The notes below the pieces were generated by a model, which was not told the DNA's origin, did no database searches, and saw only the letters and a program-made list of their open reading frames with translations. Both the position numbers and the translations under genes were made by a program. Below, one piece after another: positions 27,814-36,822 of a stretch of 52,606 nt of DNA (position 1 is the first letter of the stretch; each line of letters opens with the position of its first letter). The stretch comes from Clostridia bacterium (GTDB taxonomy: Bacteria > Bacillota > Clostridia > UBA1381 > UBA9506), in NCBI GenBank assembly GCA_017396465.1, contig JAFQLU010000079.1, forward strand, positions 1 through 52,606, written 5' to 3'.

Positions 27814-29124
27814 ATGAAACAGAAGAAAAAAGGATTTATTTCCCTGTTACATATTTTGATATCTGCGGCAATCTGCCTGATGGTATGTGCCGCCGCACCA
27901 ACGGACAAGCTTCAGCTTGCCGGAAAAAGCTTCTTATATGAGGGTGCAGAATCCATCGAAATGTACGCGCCCGACGGCAGAACCATAACGGTTCCCGTCT
28001 CCGAAACAGAAACTTACGAAAATGTAGGCTGGTTCACCATGCCGGTCCGCACCATGTTTGCCGCCGACGGGAGAACGCTGGTGATTCCCACCGCTGAAAC
28101 GGACGCCTACGAAAATGTGGGTTGGTTCACAGAGCCGCCTGTTATCATGTTTGCAGCAGATGGGAGAACACTTGCTGTAAAGCAAAACGAAGTCACACTA
28201 TACGAAAATGTGGGCTGGTTCACAGAGCCACCTGTTATCATGTTTGCAGCAGATGGGAGAACACTTGCTGTAAAACAAAACGAAGTCACACTATACGAAA
28301 ATGTGGGTTGGTTCACAGAACCGCCCGTTATCATGTATGCGGCAGACGGAAGAACACTTACCGTAAAGAAAAGTGAAGTCAAAGCATATGAAAAGGTGGG
28401 CTGGTTCACAGAGCCGCCCGTCCGTGTATATGCCGTGGATGGAAGAACCTTAGACATCAAAAAAAGTGAGCTTGATGCATACCTTCAGGTCGGTTGGTAC
28501 CGCTCTCCTGCGGATTTCCCCAAAACAGGTGCCATGGTTGCCTTAACCTTTGATGACGGTCCCAGCAAGCACACGAACCGCATTTTAGATTGCCTGGCAA
28601 AATACAACGCCAAAGCCACCTTCTTCGTGGTGGGTAACAGCGTTTCTGCATATCCCAATGTGCTGAAACGGGCATACGATATGGGCATGGAAATCGGAAA
28701 CCACACCATGACCCATCCCAACTTAAAAACCCTTTCTGCCGACGGCGTTTCCCGCGAGCTGAATAATGTGGCAAACAAGGTTTCTGCCATCACGGGCGCA
28801 AAACCGAAGCTGCTCCGCCCGCCCTACGGAAACTATAACAGCACCGTATCCTCGGTTGCCGGCATGCCGCTGATTCTCTGGTCCATCGACACCTTGGACT
28901 GGAAAACCAGAAACGCAGACAAAACCGTTTCCTGCGTGCTGAATGAGGTAAAAGACGGTTCTATCATCTTAATGCACGATTTATATGAGCCTACGGCTTC
29001 TGCCGCAGAGCGTATCATTCCCGAGCTGATAAAGCGCGGCTATAAGCTGGTTACCGTCAGCGAGCTGGCACAGGCAAAGGGCTATACCTTAACCAACGGA
29101 AAAGCATATAGTTCATTGAAATAA
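27814..29124 (+). CDS. Polysaccharide deacetylase (CE4/NodB) with N-terminal VGWF repeats
   Basis: A 436-residue exported protein. A signal peptide or anchor (residues ~9-30) precedes six 31-residue repeats (residues 50-235, unit pattern ADGRT...YENVGWFTEPPV). The NodB domain follows (~240-425): TFDDGPSKHT holds the catalytic base and metal Asp, HTMTH the metal histidines, then RPPYG, and a DTLDW block. Known family action is removal of N- or O-acetyl groups from peptidoglycan or other glycans. ATG 27814 follows AAGGAGG; the frame extends upstream into the acyltransferase and is ignored. A terminator follows, ending the long plus-strand cluster. Confidence 0.93.
   Translation: MKQKKKGFISLLHILISAAICLMVCAAAPTDKLQLAGKSFLYEGAESIEMYAPDGRTITVPVSETETYENVGWFTMPVRTMFAADGRTLVIPTAETDAYENVGWFTEPPVIMFAADGRTLAVKQNEVTLYENVGWFTEPPVIMFAADGRTLAVKQNEVTLYENVGWFTEPPVIMYAADGRTLTVKKSEVKAYEKVGWFTEPPVRVYAVDGRTLDIKKSELDAYLQVGWYRSPADFPKTGAMVALTFDDGPSKHTNRILDCLAKYNAKATFFVVGNSVSAYPNVLKRAYDMGMEIGNHTMTHPNLKTLSADGVSRELNNVANKVSAITGAKPKLLRPPYGNYNSTVSSVAGMPLILWSIDTLDWKTRNADKTVSCVLNEVKDGSIILMHDLYEPTASAAERIIPELIKRGYKLVTVSELAQAKGYTLTNGKAYSSLK
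27961..28518 (+). repeat. Six tandem 93-bp coding repeats
   Basis: Units of 93 bases (31 codons) start at 27961, 28054, 28147, 28240, 28333 and 28426. Units 3 and 4 are identical in protein and differ at only about three bases, which points to a recent duplication. Unit 6 is degenerate and ends in VGWY. Confidence 0.92.
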
Positions 29125-29165
29125 GGAAAAGCGGCACAACATCATGCACGCCACATAAAACAAAT

Positions 29166-29203
29166 AAGCGGTGAGAACGAAAAATCCTCACCGCTTTTTT
29201 TGC
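29166..29203 (+). terminator. Rho-independent terminator after deacetylase
   Basis: AAGCGGTGAG pairs with CTCACCGCTT around an 11-base loop and is followed by a long T-run on the plus strand. On the minus strand only TTATTT follows, so termination of the convergent C1A peptidase gene here would be weaker. Confidence 0.9.
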
Positions 29204-29214
29204 TTTTTTTGCTT

Positions 29215-31659
29215 TTATTCCCCCACATACACCTGCGTGCAGGGCGTAATCATATCTTTCTGAAGAAGGGTGAAAATCTTCACCCGATGCCCGTTATCCT
29301 TGTAGATAAAACTACTGCTGATTATCGCCGTATTTTTTGCTGTGACGGACAGGAGTCTTCCGAAAGCATCGTATTCGGCATACACGTTCACCGTTTTGAT
29401 TCCGCTGACATTGTTCCGCACGTTTACGCGGTAGTATCCGCCGCTTTTCGTAACCTCTTGTGTCACGCGCAAAAGCTCCCCATCGTACAGAAACCGGAAA
29501 TATCTTCCCGAAACGGCATCCAGTACCAAAATATCGCACACCAGATATCCGTTTTCCCGCTCTGTTGCGTAGGTCACGTCATAGGTGTTCACATAAATCT
29601 CGCCGCCGATAGCAAGATTGCTTGCGATCAAATTCACCACATAGCTTTCCGTTACCGCAGAGGTGGGATTCACAATGGCCGCGTGAATCGGCGCATACAC
29701 CGGCGAAAACGAGTTTTTTGTAAAACACACGGTCACACTTTCTCTTGTTATTTCCTCTCCATTCTCATCCCGAAATACAACGATAAGCTCTGCCCATTCT
29801 TTCCCCTGCTCAATCAATGGCACCAGAAATGCTCTTAAAATCCGAAGCGTTGAGCCCGACTCCGTTACCTGCTCTATCTCCGCATCCTCATACAGCACCG
29901 AAACCTGCGATGCACACCCTTTTTCAAAGGGAATCGACACATATTCTGCCGGAATGAGGTTGGCGCGATAAGACACCTCTTTGGTTTTTAGATACGGCAT
30001 ATCCGATTCTTCTGTTTTTACATAATCTGTTATCTCCACTGCCAGAGGCGTTTCGCCGTCTACCGTGAAGCTTCCCGTTGCCACGCCCAGCAATGCGTTT
30101 ACCGCCTCGTACCGATATGTTCCTTTGTTTAAAACAGCCGTTCCCTCCGGCTGAAGTCTTATACTTCTTCCGCTTTCGTCAAATACGGAAACATAGGTTT
30201 TTTCACTTTTCACGAAAGACACCACAGACTGCGGTGATTCATTCACCGTGTAGGCAAAAATGCCGATGGCTTCCTCCCACGTTGCCGTATCCTCCCAGGT
30301 CACGCCGTCCGGCGAAAGGAAGGACACGCCTTCCCGGATTTGGGGGCAATAAGGCGGTATATGCACCGGAACACCATAGGTGTATCCCGGTGTGTGATAT
30401 TTCACAATCACCGCAAATTCCGTTCCCGTCAGCGCCACCGGTTCGGGAAGCGAAACCGTTACAAAGCCCATATGGTACTCTGTTCCCTTTGCCGCAAAAA
30501 CGGCGTGTTCCATGGAAAGCTCTTTTGCATCCGGCACCACATAGATTTCATATTCCGTGTAACCTCGGATATCAAGGCTCACATCTGTTAAAAATTCGCA
30601 AGCCGCCTGCTTTTCATACACATTGGCGGCATAGGCAACATGTTCGTTATTTTCGTATCCCGTGCCGTATGCCCATGTGCCGGAGGTGGTTCCGTATACA
30701 CGCTCATATAACACCTCGCTTTCCGCATCCGTTACCGATGCGCACATGTAATAAGTATCTGTATTGGCATAGGACAAATAGAAATATCCGCCGTCATGTC
30801 GGTCTGTCCCGGCAGAGTTCTGCACAATCCACGCACCGTCTCCTGCCGGCTTTTCTGCACCGAAGTTTTCGCGGCTATAGGTATCGTCCCAGCCGATTAA
30901 GGTAATGGCATGGTCTGCAGTTTTCGTGTTTTCCGCAGAATAATACGCCGTTTCATCGCTATTCCAGGTGCCGCTTGCCGTATTCATCACCGCGGCAACA
31001 CCGCCGTTTGTGTAAATCTCTTCTTTGATGGAGCCAATCAGCTCCAGGAAGTTGTAATCAAAGATTCCTGTTTCCAGACGGGGAAAATACCGCATACCGC
31101 GCACCTGCGCCACCGGTTTTTTCCGGATTTCGCCACGGCTCAGCATAGAAGTTGATTGGGAAAAGGGCATATCCTCTTCCGCCACGGGACCTAAACCGTT
31201 CTGAAAATATCCTGCCGCCGAAATCACATTTCCGCCGCCGTTCACACTTCTGCCCGTGATGGCATAAGGATTTGTTCCGTCCTCCATCTTGGCGTAAGAT
31301 GCGTGCTCCATATGCCGCTCGGAAAAATCGTAATCTACGATTTCGCCCGTTTTTGCAAAGGTTTGCTTCCGCAAGAAATTTTCTGCACAGGCAAGAGCGG
31401 TAAATGCCCAGCAGGAGTTGGTGATTCCCTGATCGCGCACCTCTCCCGTCATCGCACCGTTTTCCGTGCTCCGCAGGTCAAATTTTTCGGGAAGGCCGCC
31501 AAAGAGGCTCATTCCACCGTCATAGCTTTTGGCAGAAAGCACGCCGTTTTCCGTAATCTGCACCGCTTCCCTCACACGGGAAGGCTCTGCCGAAACCGGA
31601 ATCGTGAGACCAAATATCCATATAAAAATCAAAAGTAAACTCATGCACTTTTTCATCAT
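29215..31659 (-). CDS. Secreted C1A (papain-like) cysteine peptidase with lectin-like domain
   Basis: An 814-residue exported protein: signal peptide (LLLIFIWIFGLTIPVSAE), papain-like domain (~residues 55-300) and lectin-like and beta-rich C-terminal regions. Catalytic residues are visible: QGITNSCWAF (Gln and Cys), TADHAITLIGWDD (His) and WIVQNSAG (Asn). After the peptidase comes the beta-sandwich typical of 'lectin-like' C1 peptidases (YGVPVHIPPYC, SPDGVTWED). The remainder (~470-814) is repeat-poor beta structure of unknown role. Three ATGs lie at 31662-31656 behind AAAGGA; 31659 gives good spacing. It is divergent from the GH38 gene. Likely surface or extracellular protein degradation. 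Confidence 0.9.
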   Translation of the reverse strand: MMKKCMSLLLIFIWIFGLTIPVSAEPSRVREAVQITENGVLSAKSYDGGMSLFGGLPEKFDLRSTENGAMTGEVRDQGITNSCWAFTALACAENFLRKQTFAKTGEIVDYDFSERHMEHASYAKMEDGTNPYAITGRSVNGGGNVISAAGYFQNGLGPVAEEDMPFSQSTSMLSRGEIRKKPVAQVRGMRYFPRLETGIFDYNFLELIGSIKEEIYTNGGVAAVMNTASGTWNSDETAYYSAENTKTADHAITLIGWDDTYSRENFGAEKPAGDGAWIVQNSAGTDRHDGGYFYLSYANTDTYYMCASVTDAESEVLYERVYGTTSGTWAYGTGYENNEHVAYAANVYEKQAACEFLTDVSLDIRGYTEYEIYVVPDAKELSMEHAVFAAKGTEYHMGFVTVSLPEPVALTGTEFAVIVKYHTPGYTYGVPVHIPPYCPQIREGVSFLSPDGVTWEDTATWEEAIGIFAYTVNESPQSVVSFVKSEKTYVSVFDESGRSIRLQPEGTAVLNKGTYRYEAVNALLGVATGSFTVDGETPLAVEITDYVKTEESDMPYLKTKEVSYRANLIPAEYVSIPFEKGCASQVSVLYEDAEIEQVTESGSTLRILRAFLVPLIEQGKEWAELIVVFRDENGEEITRESVTVCFTKNSFSPVYAPIHAAIVNPTSAVTESYVVNLIASNLAIGGEIYVNTYDVTYATERENGYLVCDILVLDAVSGRYFRFLYDGELLRVTQEVTKSGGYYRVNVRNNVSGIKTVNVYAEYDAFGRLLSVTAKNTAIISSSFIYKDNGHRVKIFTLLQKDMITPCTQVYVGE

Positions 31660-31678
31660 CATCGTTCCTTTCTCTTTC

Positions 31679-31707
31679 ATCATACCATAAATCTCGATTT
31701 TTTCCAA
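31679..31707 (-). promoter_or_regulatory. Promoter of the C1A peptidase gene
   Basis: On the minus strand, TTGGAA (31707-31702) and TATGAT (31684-31679) have a 17-base spacer. The predicted RNA start lies only about a dozen bases before the start codon, so the leader is very short. Confidence 0.65.
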
Positions 31708-31725
31708 GAAGATTCCGAAAAAAGG

Positions 31726-31754
31726 TTGAAAAAAAGTTCTGTTTGTGGTATAAA
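31726..31754 (+). promoter_or_regulatory. Promoter of the GH38 mannosidase gene
   Basis: TTGAAA (31726-31731) and TATAAA (31749-31754) are 17 bases apart, 29 bases before the ATG. It is back to back with the C1A promoter, the -35 boxes being 18 bases apart. Confidence 0.65.
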
Positions 31755-31783
31755 GAACATAGAAACTTAAAGGAGAAAATCAC

Positions 31784-34204
31784 ATGAAACAAAAACTTCA
31801 TCTTTTATGTAACGCACATTTAGATCCTGTCTGGCTGTGGCAGTGGAAGGAAGGCGCCGCAGAAGCGATTTCCACCTTCCGTGTTGCGGCAGATTTTTGC
31901 GAGGAATATGACGGTTTTGTGTTTAACCACAACGAAGCCGTGTTATATCAGTGGGTTGAAGAATATGAACCGGAGCTTTTTCGCCGCATCCAGAAGCTGG
32001 TTGCCGAAAAGAAGTGGCACATTATGGGTGGCTGGTATCTGCAGCCCGACTGCGTGATGACCTCCGGCGAAAGCATTTTAAACCAGATTGATTTAGGACA
32101 AAGCTATTTCAAAGAAAAGTTCGGCGCTTCCTTTGAAACCGCCATTAACTTTGACCCCTTCGGACATTCCAGAGGTCTGGTGCAGATTCTGGCGAAAAAG
32201 GGCTATAAAAACTATATCTATATGCGTCCCAGCGAAGAAGAAACCTTCGATTTTAACTGGGTCGGCTTTGACGGAAGCAAAATCTGTGCCCATAATATTT
32301 TCGGCGGTTATGCAACGCTTAAGGGCAACGCGAGAGAGAAAATTGAAGATTACCTCAAAAAATATCCCGGTAAGGAAAACGGCCTGATTCTGTGGGGCAT
32401 CGGAAACCACGGTGGCGGCCCTTCCCGCATCGATATGGAAAATATCGCGGCGATCCGGGAAGAACTGAAAGATACTTGCGATATTGTGCATTCCGATACC
32501 GACAGCTATTTTGCTACGGTAGATAAAGAGAACCTGCCGGAGAGAAAAGCCTCTTTAGGACCTACTATGGTCGGTTGCTACACCTCCCAGGTCAGAATCA
32601 AGCAGGCGCACAGAGCTTTAGAGAACAAGCTGATGCAAACCGAAAAAATCGTGGCTTGCGCCAAGCTTTCCAAGGGTGCGGATTTCGACGCGGATACCAT
32701 ATTCCGCGCGCGCAAAGACCTTGCCTTTTCCCAGTTCCACGATATTCTCCCCGGCTCTGCCATCAAGCCCGTTGAGGAGGACAGCCTGCGCCTGTTCCAT
32801 CATGCAGAAGAAGATTTGGACCGCGTATTTGCAAAGGCGTTTTTCACGCTTTGCGACGGTCAGCCCAAGCCGCAGGATAAGCAGATTCCCGTGATGGTTT
32901 ATAACCCCCATCCTTACGCGGTGGAGGGTGATTTCGAGGTGGAATTTTTGCTGGAAAACCAGAACTGGAACGATGGTGAACAGACCGTTGCCACCGTATT
33001 TGACGAAAACGGAACCCCCGTTCCCTGCCAGAATGAAAAGCCGGCTTGCACCTTTAATCTGGACTGGATTCAGAAGGTATCCTTCCATGGCACCGCAAAG
33101 CCCTCCGGCATCACACGGTTTAACTGCGCACTCCGCGTAGAAAAAGACTATACCATGCCGGCATATACGGAAAACGAAGACACCATTTTCGTAAAAAACG
33201 AGACGGCTTCTGTTGCTATCAGCAAAAAAACCGGTCTCATCGCGTCCTATGTAGTAAACGGCAAGAGCCTTTTAAAATCGCAGACCGGCGTTCTGGAGGT
33301 ATACCGCGACGACGAAGACCCCTGGGCAATGCGGGTTTCCGCTTTCCCCGAAAAAATCGGCGAGTTTTCTTTGATTTCCGATGAAGATACCTCCGATTTC
33401 ATCGGCTACGAGGGCGAAATCGTTCCCGGCGTCCGCGTGATTGAAAACGGCGACCTGCGCACCGTTGTGCAGGCAATTTTCCGCTATGACAAAACCTACG
33501 CCGTAACAGAATACACTCTGCCCAAGCACGGCGCATATTTAGACGTGCACCACAGACTGTTCTCTGCCAACGCCAACAAGATGATTAAATACCGTTTAGA
33601 CACCACCATGCCAAACGGTGTGCCGGTAGGACAGACGGCGTTTGGCGTGCAGGAGCTTTTAAATGACGGCTCCGAGGATTGCTATCAGAAATGGTGCGGT
33701 ATCCAAAAAGACGGCACCTGCCTTGCTGTTTTAAACCGCGGTACCTACGGCGGCTCTTTCAGCGGCGGCTCTATGTTCCTGTCTCTTTTAAGAACACCGC
33801 TTTACTCTGCGTTTCCCATTTTAGACCGTCAGGTAGCACCTCATAACCGATACCTGGACCATATCGATATGGGTATGCGCGAATTTTCCTTCCGCATCAC
33901 GGCGACAAGCCACACCGATGCAGAAGCGGCTGTTTACAACGAACCGCCTTTTGTGATTTCCTTCTTCCCCTCGGGCGAAGGCACCATGTGCGATTCTACC
34001 GTTCTGTGCGACAGTCGGGATGTTTTGATTTCATCCTACAAAACGGATGCGGCAGGCAACATGTCGGTACACATGCACAACACAACCGATAAGACACAGT
34101 CCGTGATCGTGAATATTCCTGCAAAGGGTATTTCGCAGGAGCTCACCTTTGCGCCCTTTGAGCTGAAGCTTTTAAAGGAGCAGGGCAAAACACTGTGCGA
34201 GTAA
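31784..34204 (+). CDS. Alpha-mannosidase, glycoside hydrolase family 38
   Basis: An 806-residue cytoplasmic enzyme (no signal peptide) that removes alpha-mannosyl residues. The N-terminal GH38 domain has the zinc-binding CNAHLDPVWLWQWKEG, and the nucleophile Asp is in NFDPFGHSRG; the HDILPGSAI block (~residue 325) is also typical. A middle domain and C-terminal beta-sandwich domains (~from 380) complete the usual length. ATG 31784 follows AAAGGAG. It could act on imported mannosides from host glycans or yeast mannan, but no transporter is next to it. Two LCP genes follow 135 bases later. Confidence 0.93.
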   Translation: MKQKLHLLCNAHLDPVWLWQWKEGAAEAISTFRVAADFCEEYDGFVFNHNEAVLYQWVEEYEPELFRRIQKLVAEKKWHIMGGWYLQPDCVMTSGESILNQIDLGQSYFKEKFGASFETAINFDPFGHSRGLVQILAKKGYKNYIYMRPSEEETFDFNWVGFDGSKICAHNIFGGYATLKGNAREKIEDYLKKYPGKENGLILWGIGNHGGGPSRIDMENIAAIREELKDTCDIVHSDTDSYFATVDKENLPERKASLGPTMVGCYTSQVRIKQAHRALENKLMQTEKIVACAKLSKGADFDADTIFRARKDLAFSQFHDILPGSAIKPVEEDSLRLFHHAEEDLDRVFAKAFFTLCDGQPKPQDKQIPVMVYNPHPYAVEGDFEVEFLLENQNWNDGEQTVATVFDENGTPVPCQNEKPACTFNLDWIQKVSFHGTAKPSGITRFNCALRVEKDYTMPAYTENEDTIFVKNETASVAISKKTGLIASYVVNGKSLLKSQTGVLEVYRDDEDPWAMRVSAFPEKIGEFSLISDEDTSDFIGYEGEIVPGVRVIENGDLRTVVQAIFRYDKTYAVTEYTLPKHGAYLDVHHRLFSANANKMIKYRLDTTMPNGVPVGQTAFGVQELLNDGSEDCYQKWCGIQKDGTCLAVLNRGTYGGSFSGGSMFLSLLRTPLYSAFPILDRQVAPHNRYLDHIDMGMREFSFRITATSHTDAEAAVYNEPPFVISFFPSGEGTMCDSTVLCDSRDVLISSYKTDAAGNMSVHMHNTTDKTQSVIVNIPAKGISQELTFAPFELKLLKEQGKTLCE

Positions 34205-34278
34205 GGTGCAAAAAAACACAAAAAACGCCAAAATCTCCAACGAAATCAATAATTAATACTCTGTTCATATATTTTTAA

Positions 34279-34295
34279 TATAATTATAGTATAAT
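34279..34295 (+). promoter_or_regulatory. Possible promoter(s) of the LCP gene pair
   Basis: Two TATAAT boxes (34279-34284 and 34290-34295) lie 45-60 bases before the first LCP start in a very AT-rich stretch. No good -35 box is correctly spaced, so this is weak. Confidence 0.35.
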
Positions 34296-34338
34296 AAAGT
34301 GTCGAAATATACATGAAGTTATACCGGAAAGGGTTTGA

Positions 34339-35514
34339 GTGATACAGATGAAACGATTGACAGTGAAAAAAGTTATCTTAATATTGGTAGTTGCATTTTT
34401 TGCATTTCTGTCTATCAACCTTGGCGTGCAGTATGCCAAGCTGAATCATATGACAACGCTGGACACCGGTGTAACCGAAGTGCTGGATGAGCCGCCCCTC
34501 CGCGGAAAGATGAACATGCTTCTTTTAGGCGTGGACGAAGGCGGTCACCGTTCCGACACTATGATGGTTGTCAGCGTGGATAATGTGAAGAACGAAATCA
34601 AGCTGCTCTCCATTCCCCGTGATACCAAAATCACATTAAGCAACGGTCAGGTCGTGAAAGCCAATGCTCTGATTGGCTTCGAACGTCGGGAAGAGCTTGT
34701 GATTGAGACCATCAAAGCTATGACAGGTATGCCCATTCATTATTACTGCGAGGTGGACTTTGACGGCTTTATTGAAATCATTGATGTGTTAGGTGGCGTG
34801 GACTATAACGTGCCTCACGATATGAACTATGACGACCCTGTGCAGGATCTGCATATTCACTTAAAAGCCGGTCCCCAGCATTTAGACGGTCAGGCGGCGC
34901 ACGACTTTGTCCGCTTCCGTCACAACAACAAGAGCGAAGATGTTTACGCACCCGGCGAATACTATAAGGGCGACATCGGCAGAATCGGTGCACAGCAGGA
35001 TTTCTTAGCTGAGCTGTTCCGCCAGAAGATGCAGCCGCAGTATATCTTAAAAGCTTCCGAGCTTTTGGATACCGCTTCAAAATATGTGCGTACCAACTTC
35101 ACCATCTCCTCTGCGCTGGATTTTATTTCTATGTTAAAATCCACCAATTCCACAGATTTAGAATCTTTCATTCTGCCCGGAACGGACAGATATGAAAACA
35201 ACATTTCGTATTATATCTACAGTCCTTCCGAAACCAAAAAGCTGGTTTTAGAAGAGTTCGGCTACCCCGAGGACGAGGCGAAAAAATTAGAGGAAAGCAA
35301 AAAAACCGCTTCTGCATCTCCCTCCGCGGAATCAGAGGCAACTTCTGATGCTACAGACGGAGAAGACGAAGAAACCGTTTCTTCTGCTGATGCTTCTGCA
35401 AAAGCATCCTCCACGCCCTCTGCAAAAGCCTCCTCTTCCGCAAAAGCTTCTGCGGACAGCGACACCTCGAAGGAACCGGAAAACACAAGAGTGCCCGTTT
35501 CTTCCATCGATTAA
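34339..35514 (+). CDS. LytR-CpsA-Psr (LCP) family protein 1
   Basis: A 391-residue membrane-anchored protein: one N-terminal helix (~residues 12-30) and the extracellular LCP domain (~55-300). The domain is marked by LLGVDEGGHRSDTMMV, LSIPRDTKI, and the Arg-rich GPQHLDGQAAHDFVRFRH and GDIGRIGAQQDFL blocks that bind the lipid pyrophosphate. Family members attach teichoic acids or capsule from undecaprenyl carriers to peptidoglycan. A Ser/Ala/Thr/Glu tail of ~65 residues is low complexity. GTG 34339 follows AAAGG by 6 bases; ATG 34348 is possible. A shorter paralogue follows 24 bases later. Confidence 0.93.
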   Translation: MIQMKRLTVKKVILILVVAFFAFLSINLGVQYAKLNHMTTLDTGVTEVLDEPPLRGKMNMLLLGVDEGGHRSDTMMVVSVDNVKNEIKLLSIPRDTKITLSNGQVVKANALIGFERREELVIETIKAMTGMPIHYYCEVDFDGFIEIIDVLGGVDYNVPHDMNYDDPVQDLHIHLKAGPQHLDGQAAHDFVRFRHNNKSEDVYAPGEYYKGDIGRIGAQQDFLAELFRQKMQPQYILKASELLDTASKYVRTNFTISSALDFISMLKSTNSTDLESFILPGTDRYENNISYYIYSPSETKKLVLEEFGYPEDEAKKLEESKKTASASPSAESEATSDATDGEDEETVSSADASAKASSTPSAKASSSAKASADSDTSKEPENTRVPVSSID

Positions 35515-35538
35515 GAAACGCACCCGGAGGTGTATCAT

Positions 35539-36453
35539 TTGAACAAAAGAAAATTTATTTTATCCATGGTTATCACCATGGCAATCCTAGTGATTGTGTA
35601 CTGCGTGTTTGTCATGTTTTCCACAAATTCTGACTTCCGCGACGCTTTAGATACCGGTACCGCCGGCAAAACCAATGTGTTAGTCGTAGGCGTGGATAAA
35701 GACGGCAAGCGTTCCGACGTGAATATGCTGTTTTCCGTAGACTCGAAAAACAAAACCATCAAGCTGCTCTCCATTCCCCGTGATACGAGAGTGAAGCTTC
35801 CCGACGGCTCCCATGTGAAAATCAACGCCTGCATCGGCAAGGAAAACGGCGAAGAGCTTTTAATTGAAACCGTAAAAGAACTGACAGGGCTTCCCGTGAA
35901 CGATTTCTGCAAGGTGAACTTTGTTGCTTTAAGAAACATCATTGATATTTTAGGCGGTGTGGAATTCGATGTTCCCATCGACATGGACTACGATGACCCT
36001 GCGCAGGATCTGCACATTCATTTAAAAGCCGGACCCCAGGTATTAAACGGCGAGGATGCAGAAGGTCTTCTTCGATTCCGTTCCGGATATGCTAACGCAG
36101 ACCTTGGCAGAATCAACACACAGCAGGCATTTTTAAAAGAGCTGATTAACCAGAAAATGCGTCCGAAATATATTTTCAAGGCATTTCCCGTTGTGAAGGA
36201 AATCACCAAAAATCTGGAAACGGATATGTCCGCCATGTATATCATGCAATACGCATGGAAGTTCCGCGACAGTGAAAAGACGCAGTTTGATTCCTATACC
36301 CTGCCCGGTGCTCCCAAGACGATAAACGGCGCCTCCTATTACATTTGCGACGAAGCCGCAACCGAAACGCTGGTACGAACCGAGTTCGGCTATGTAGACG
36401 GCGAAGAAGCCACCGATGCAGACTATTCTATCAACGAAAAAGTGATAGATTAA
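35539..36453 (+). CDS. LytR-CpsA-Psr (LCP) family protein 2
   Basis: A 304-residue paralogue of the preceding gene, with membrane anchor (~7-28) and LCP domain: VVGVDKDGKRSDVNMLF, LLSIPRDTRV, KAGPQVLNGEDAEGLLRFRSG and ADLGRINTQQAFL. Catalytic Arg and Asp positions match the first copy. It lacks the low-complexity tail. TTG 35539 is chosen because GGAGG ends 8 bases earlier; a GTG three codons upstream overlaps the Shine-Dalgarno site. The pair probably arose by tandem duplication and may act on different polymers. Confidence 0.93.
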   Translation: MNKRKFILSMVITMAILVIVYCVFVMFSTNSDFRDALDTGTAGKTNVLVVGVDKDGKRSDVNMLFSVDSKNKTIKLLSIPRDTRVKLPDGSHVKINACIGKENGEELLIETVKELTGLPVNDFCKVNFVALRNIIDILGGVEFDVPIDMDYDDPAQDLHIHLKAGPQVLNGEDAEGLLRFRSGYANADLGRINTQQAFLKELINQKMRPKYIFKAFPVVKEITKNLETDMSAMYIMQYAWKFRDSEKTQFDSYTLPGAPKTINGASYYICDEAATETLVRTEFGYVDGEEATDADYSINEKVID

Positions 36454-36531
36454 TATGGTTTTTAAGATTTTTTAAATCTTTAACATTTACAGGCTTTTGC
36501 CTGATACCTTATAAGAGGAGGTGTAATCACA

Positions 36532-36702
36532 ATGGCATACATCATTTCTGAAGATTGCATCAGCTGCGGCGTTTGCGCATCTGAATGTCCCGTATCCTGC
36601 ATCGCAGAAGGCGACGGCAAATACGAAATCGACGCTTCCGCTTGCATCGACTGCGGTAACTGCGCTAACGTTTGCCCCGTTGACGCTCCCAAAGCAGAAT
36701 AA
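36532..36702 (+). CDS. 2[4Fe-4S] ferredoxin, clostridial type
   Basis: A 56-residue electron carrier. Two CxxCxxCxxxCP motifs are visible: CISCGVCASECPVSC near the N-terminus and CIDCGNCANVCPVDA near the C-terminus, each ligating one [4Fe-4S] cluster. Size and spacing match the small clostridial ferredoxins that accept electrons from pyruvate:ferredoxin oxidoreductase and feed hydrogenase and other anaerobic enzymes. ATG 36532 is 7-8 bases after GAGGAGG. It is followed at once by a strong terminator and is probably monocistronic, although I cannot identify its promoter with confidence. An extra Cys follows the first motif. Confidence 0.96.
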   Translation: MAYIISEDCISCGVCASECPVSCIAEGDGKYEIDASACIDCGNCANVCPVDAPKAE

Positions 36703-36720
36703 TTTCAGCTAAAACAAGAA

Positions 36721-36752
36721 ACCGTGAGGAACGCCTCACGGTTTTTTGTTTT
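36721..36752 (+). terminator. Terminator after ferredoxin
   Basis: ACCGTGAGG and CCTCACGGT form a perfect 9-bp stem with an AACG tetraloop, followed by TTTTTTGTTTTT. Confidence 0.93.
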
Positions 36753-36822
36753 TGATAAAAACAGAGCAAACATCTTCGCCACGGACGAAAACAAAATTAC
36801 ACGCTCTGCATACAAAACATTT

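Noticed and set aside
28107-28460. Minus-strand frame opposite the deacetylase repeats
   Set aside because: It is a mirror of the coding repeats, with no start signals and no plausible protein composition.
36486-36515. TTTACA-18-TATAAG as a ferredoxin promoter
   Set aside because: The RNA would start within or after the GAGGAGG ribosome site, leaving no usable leader.
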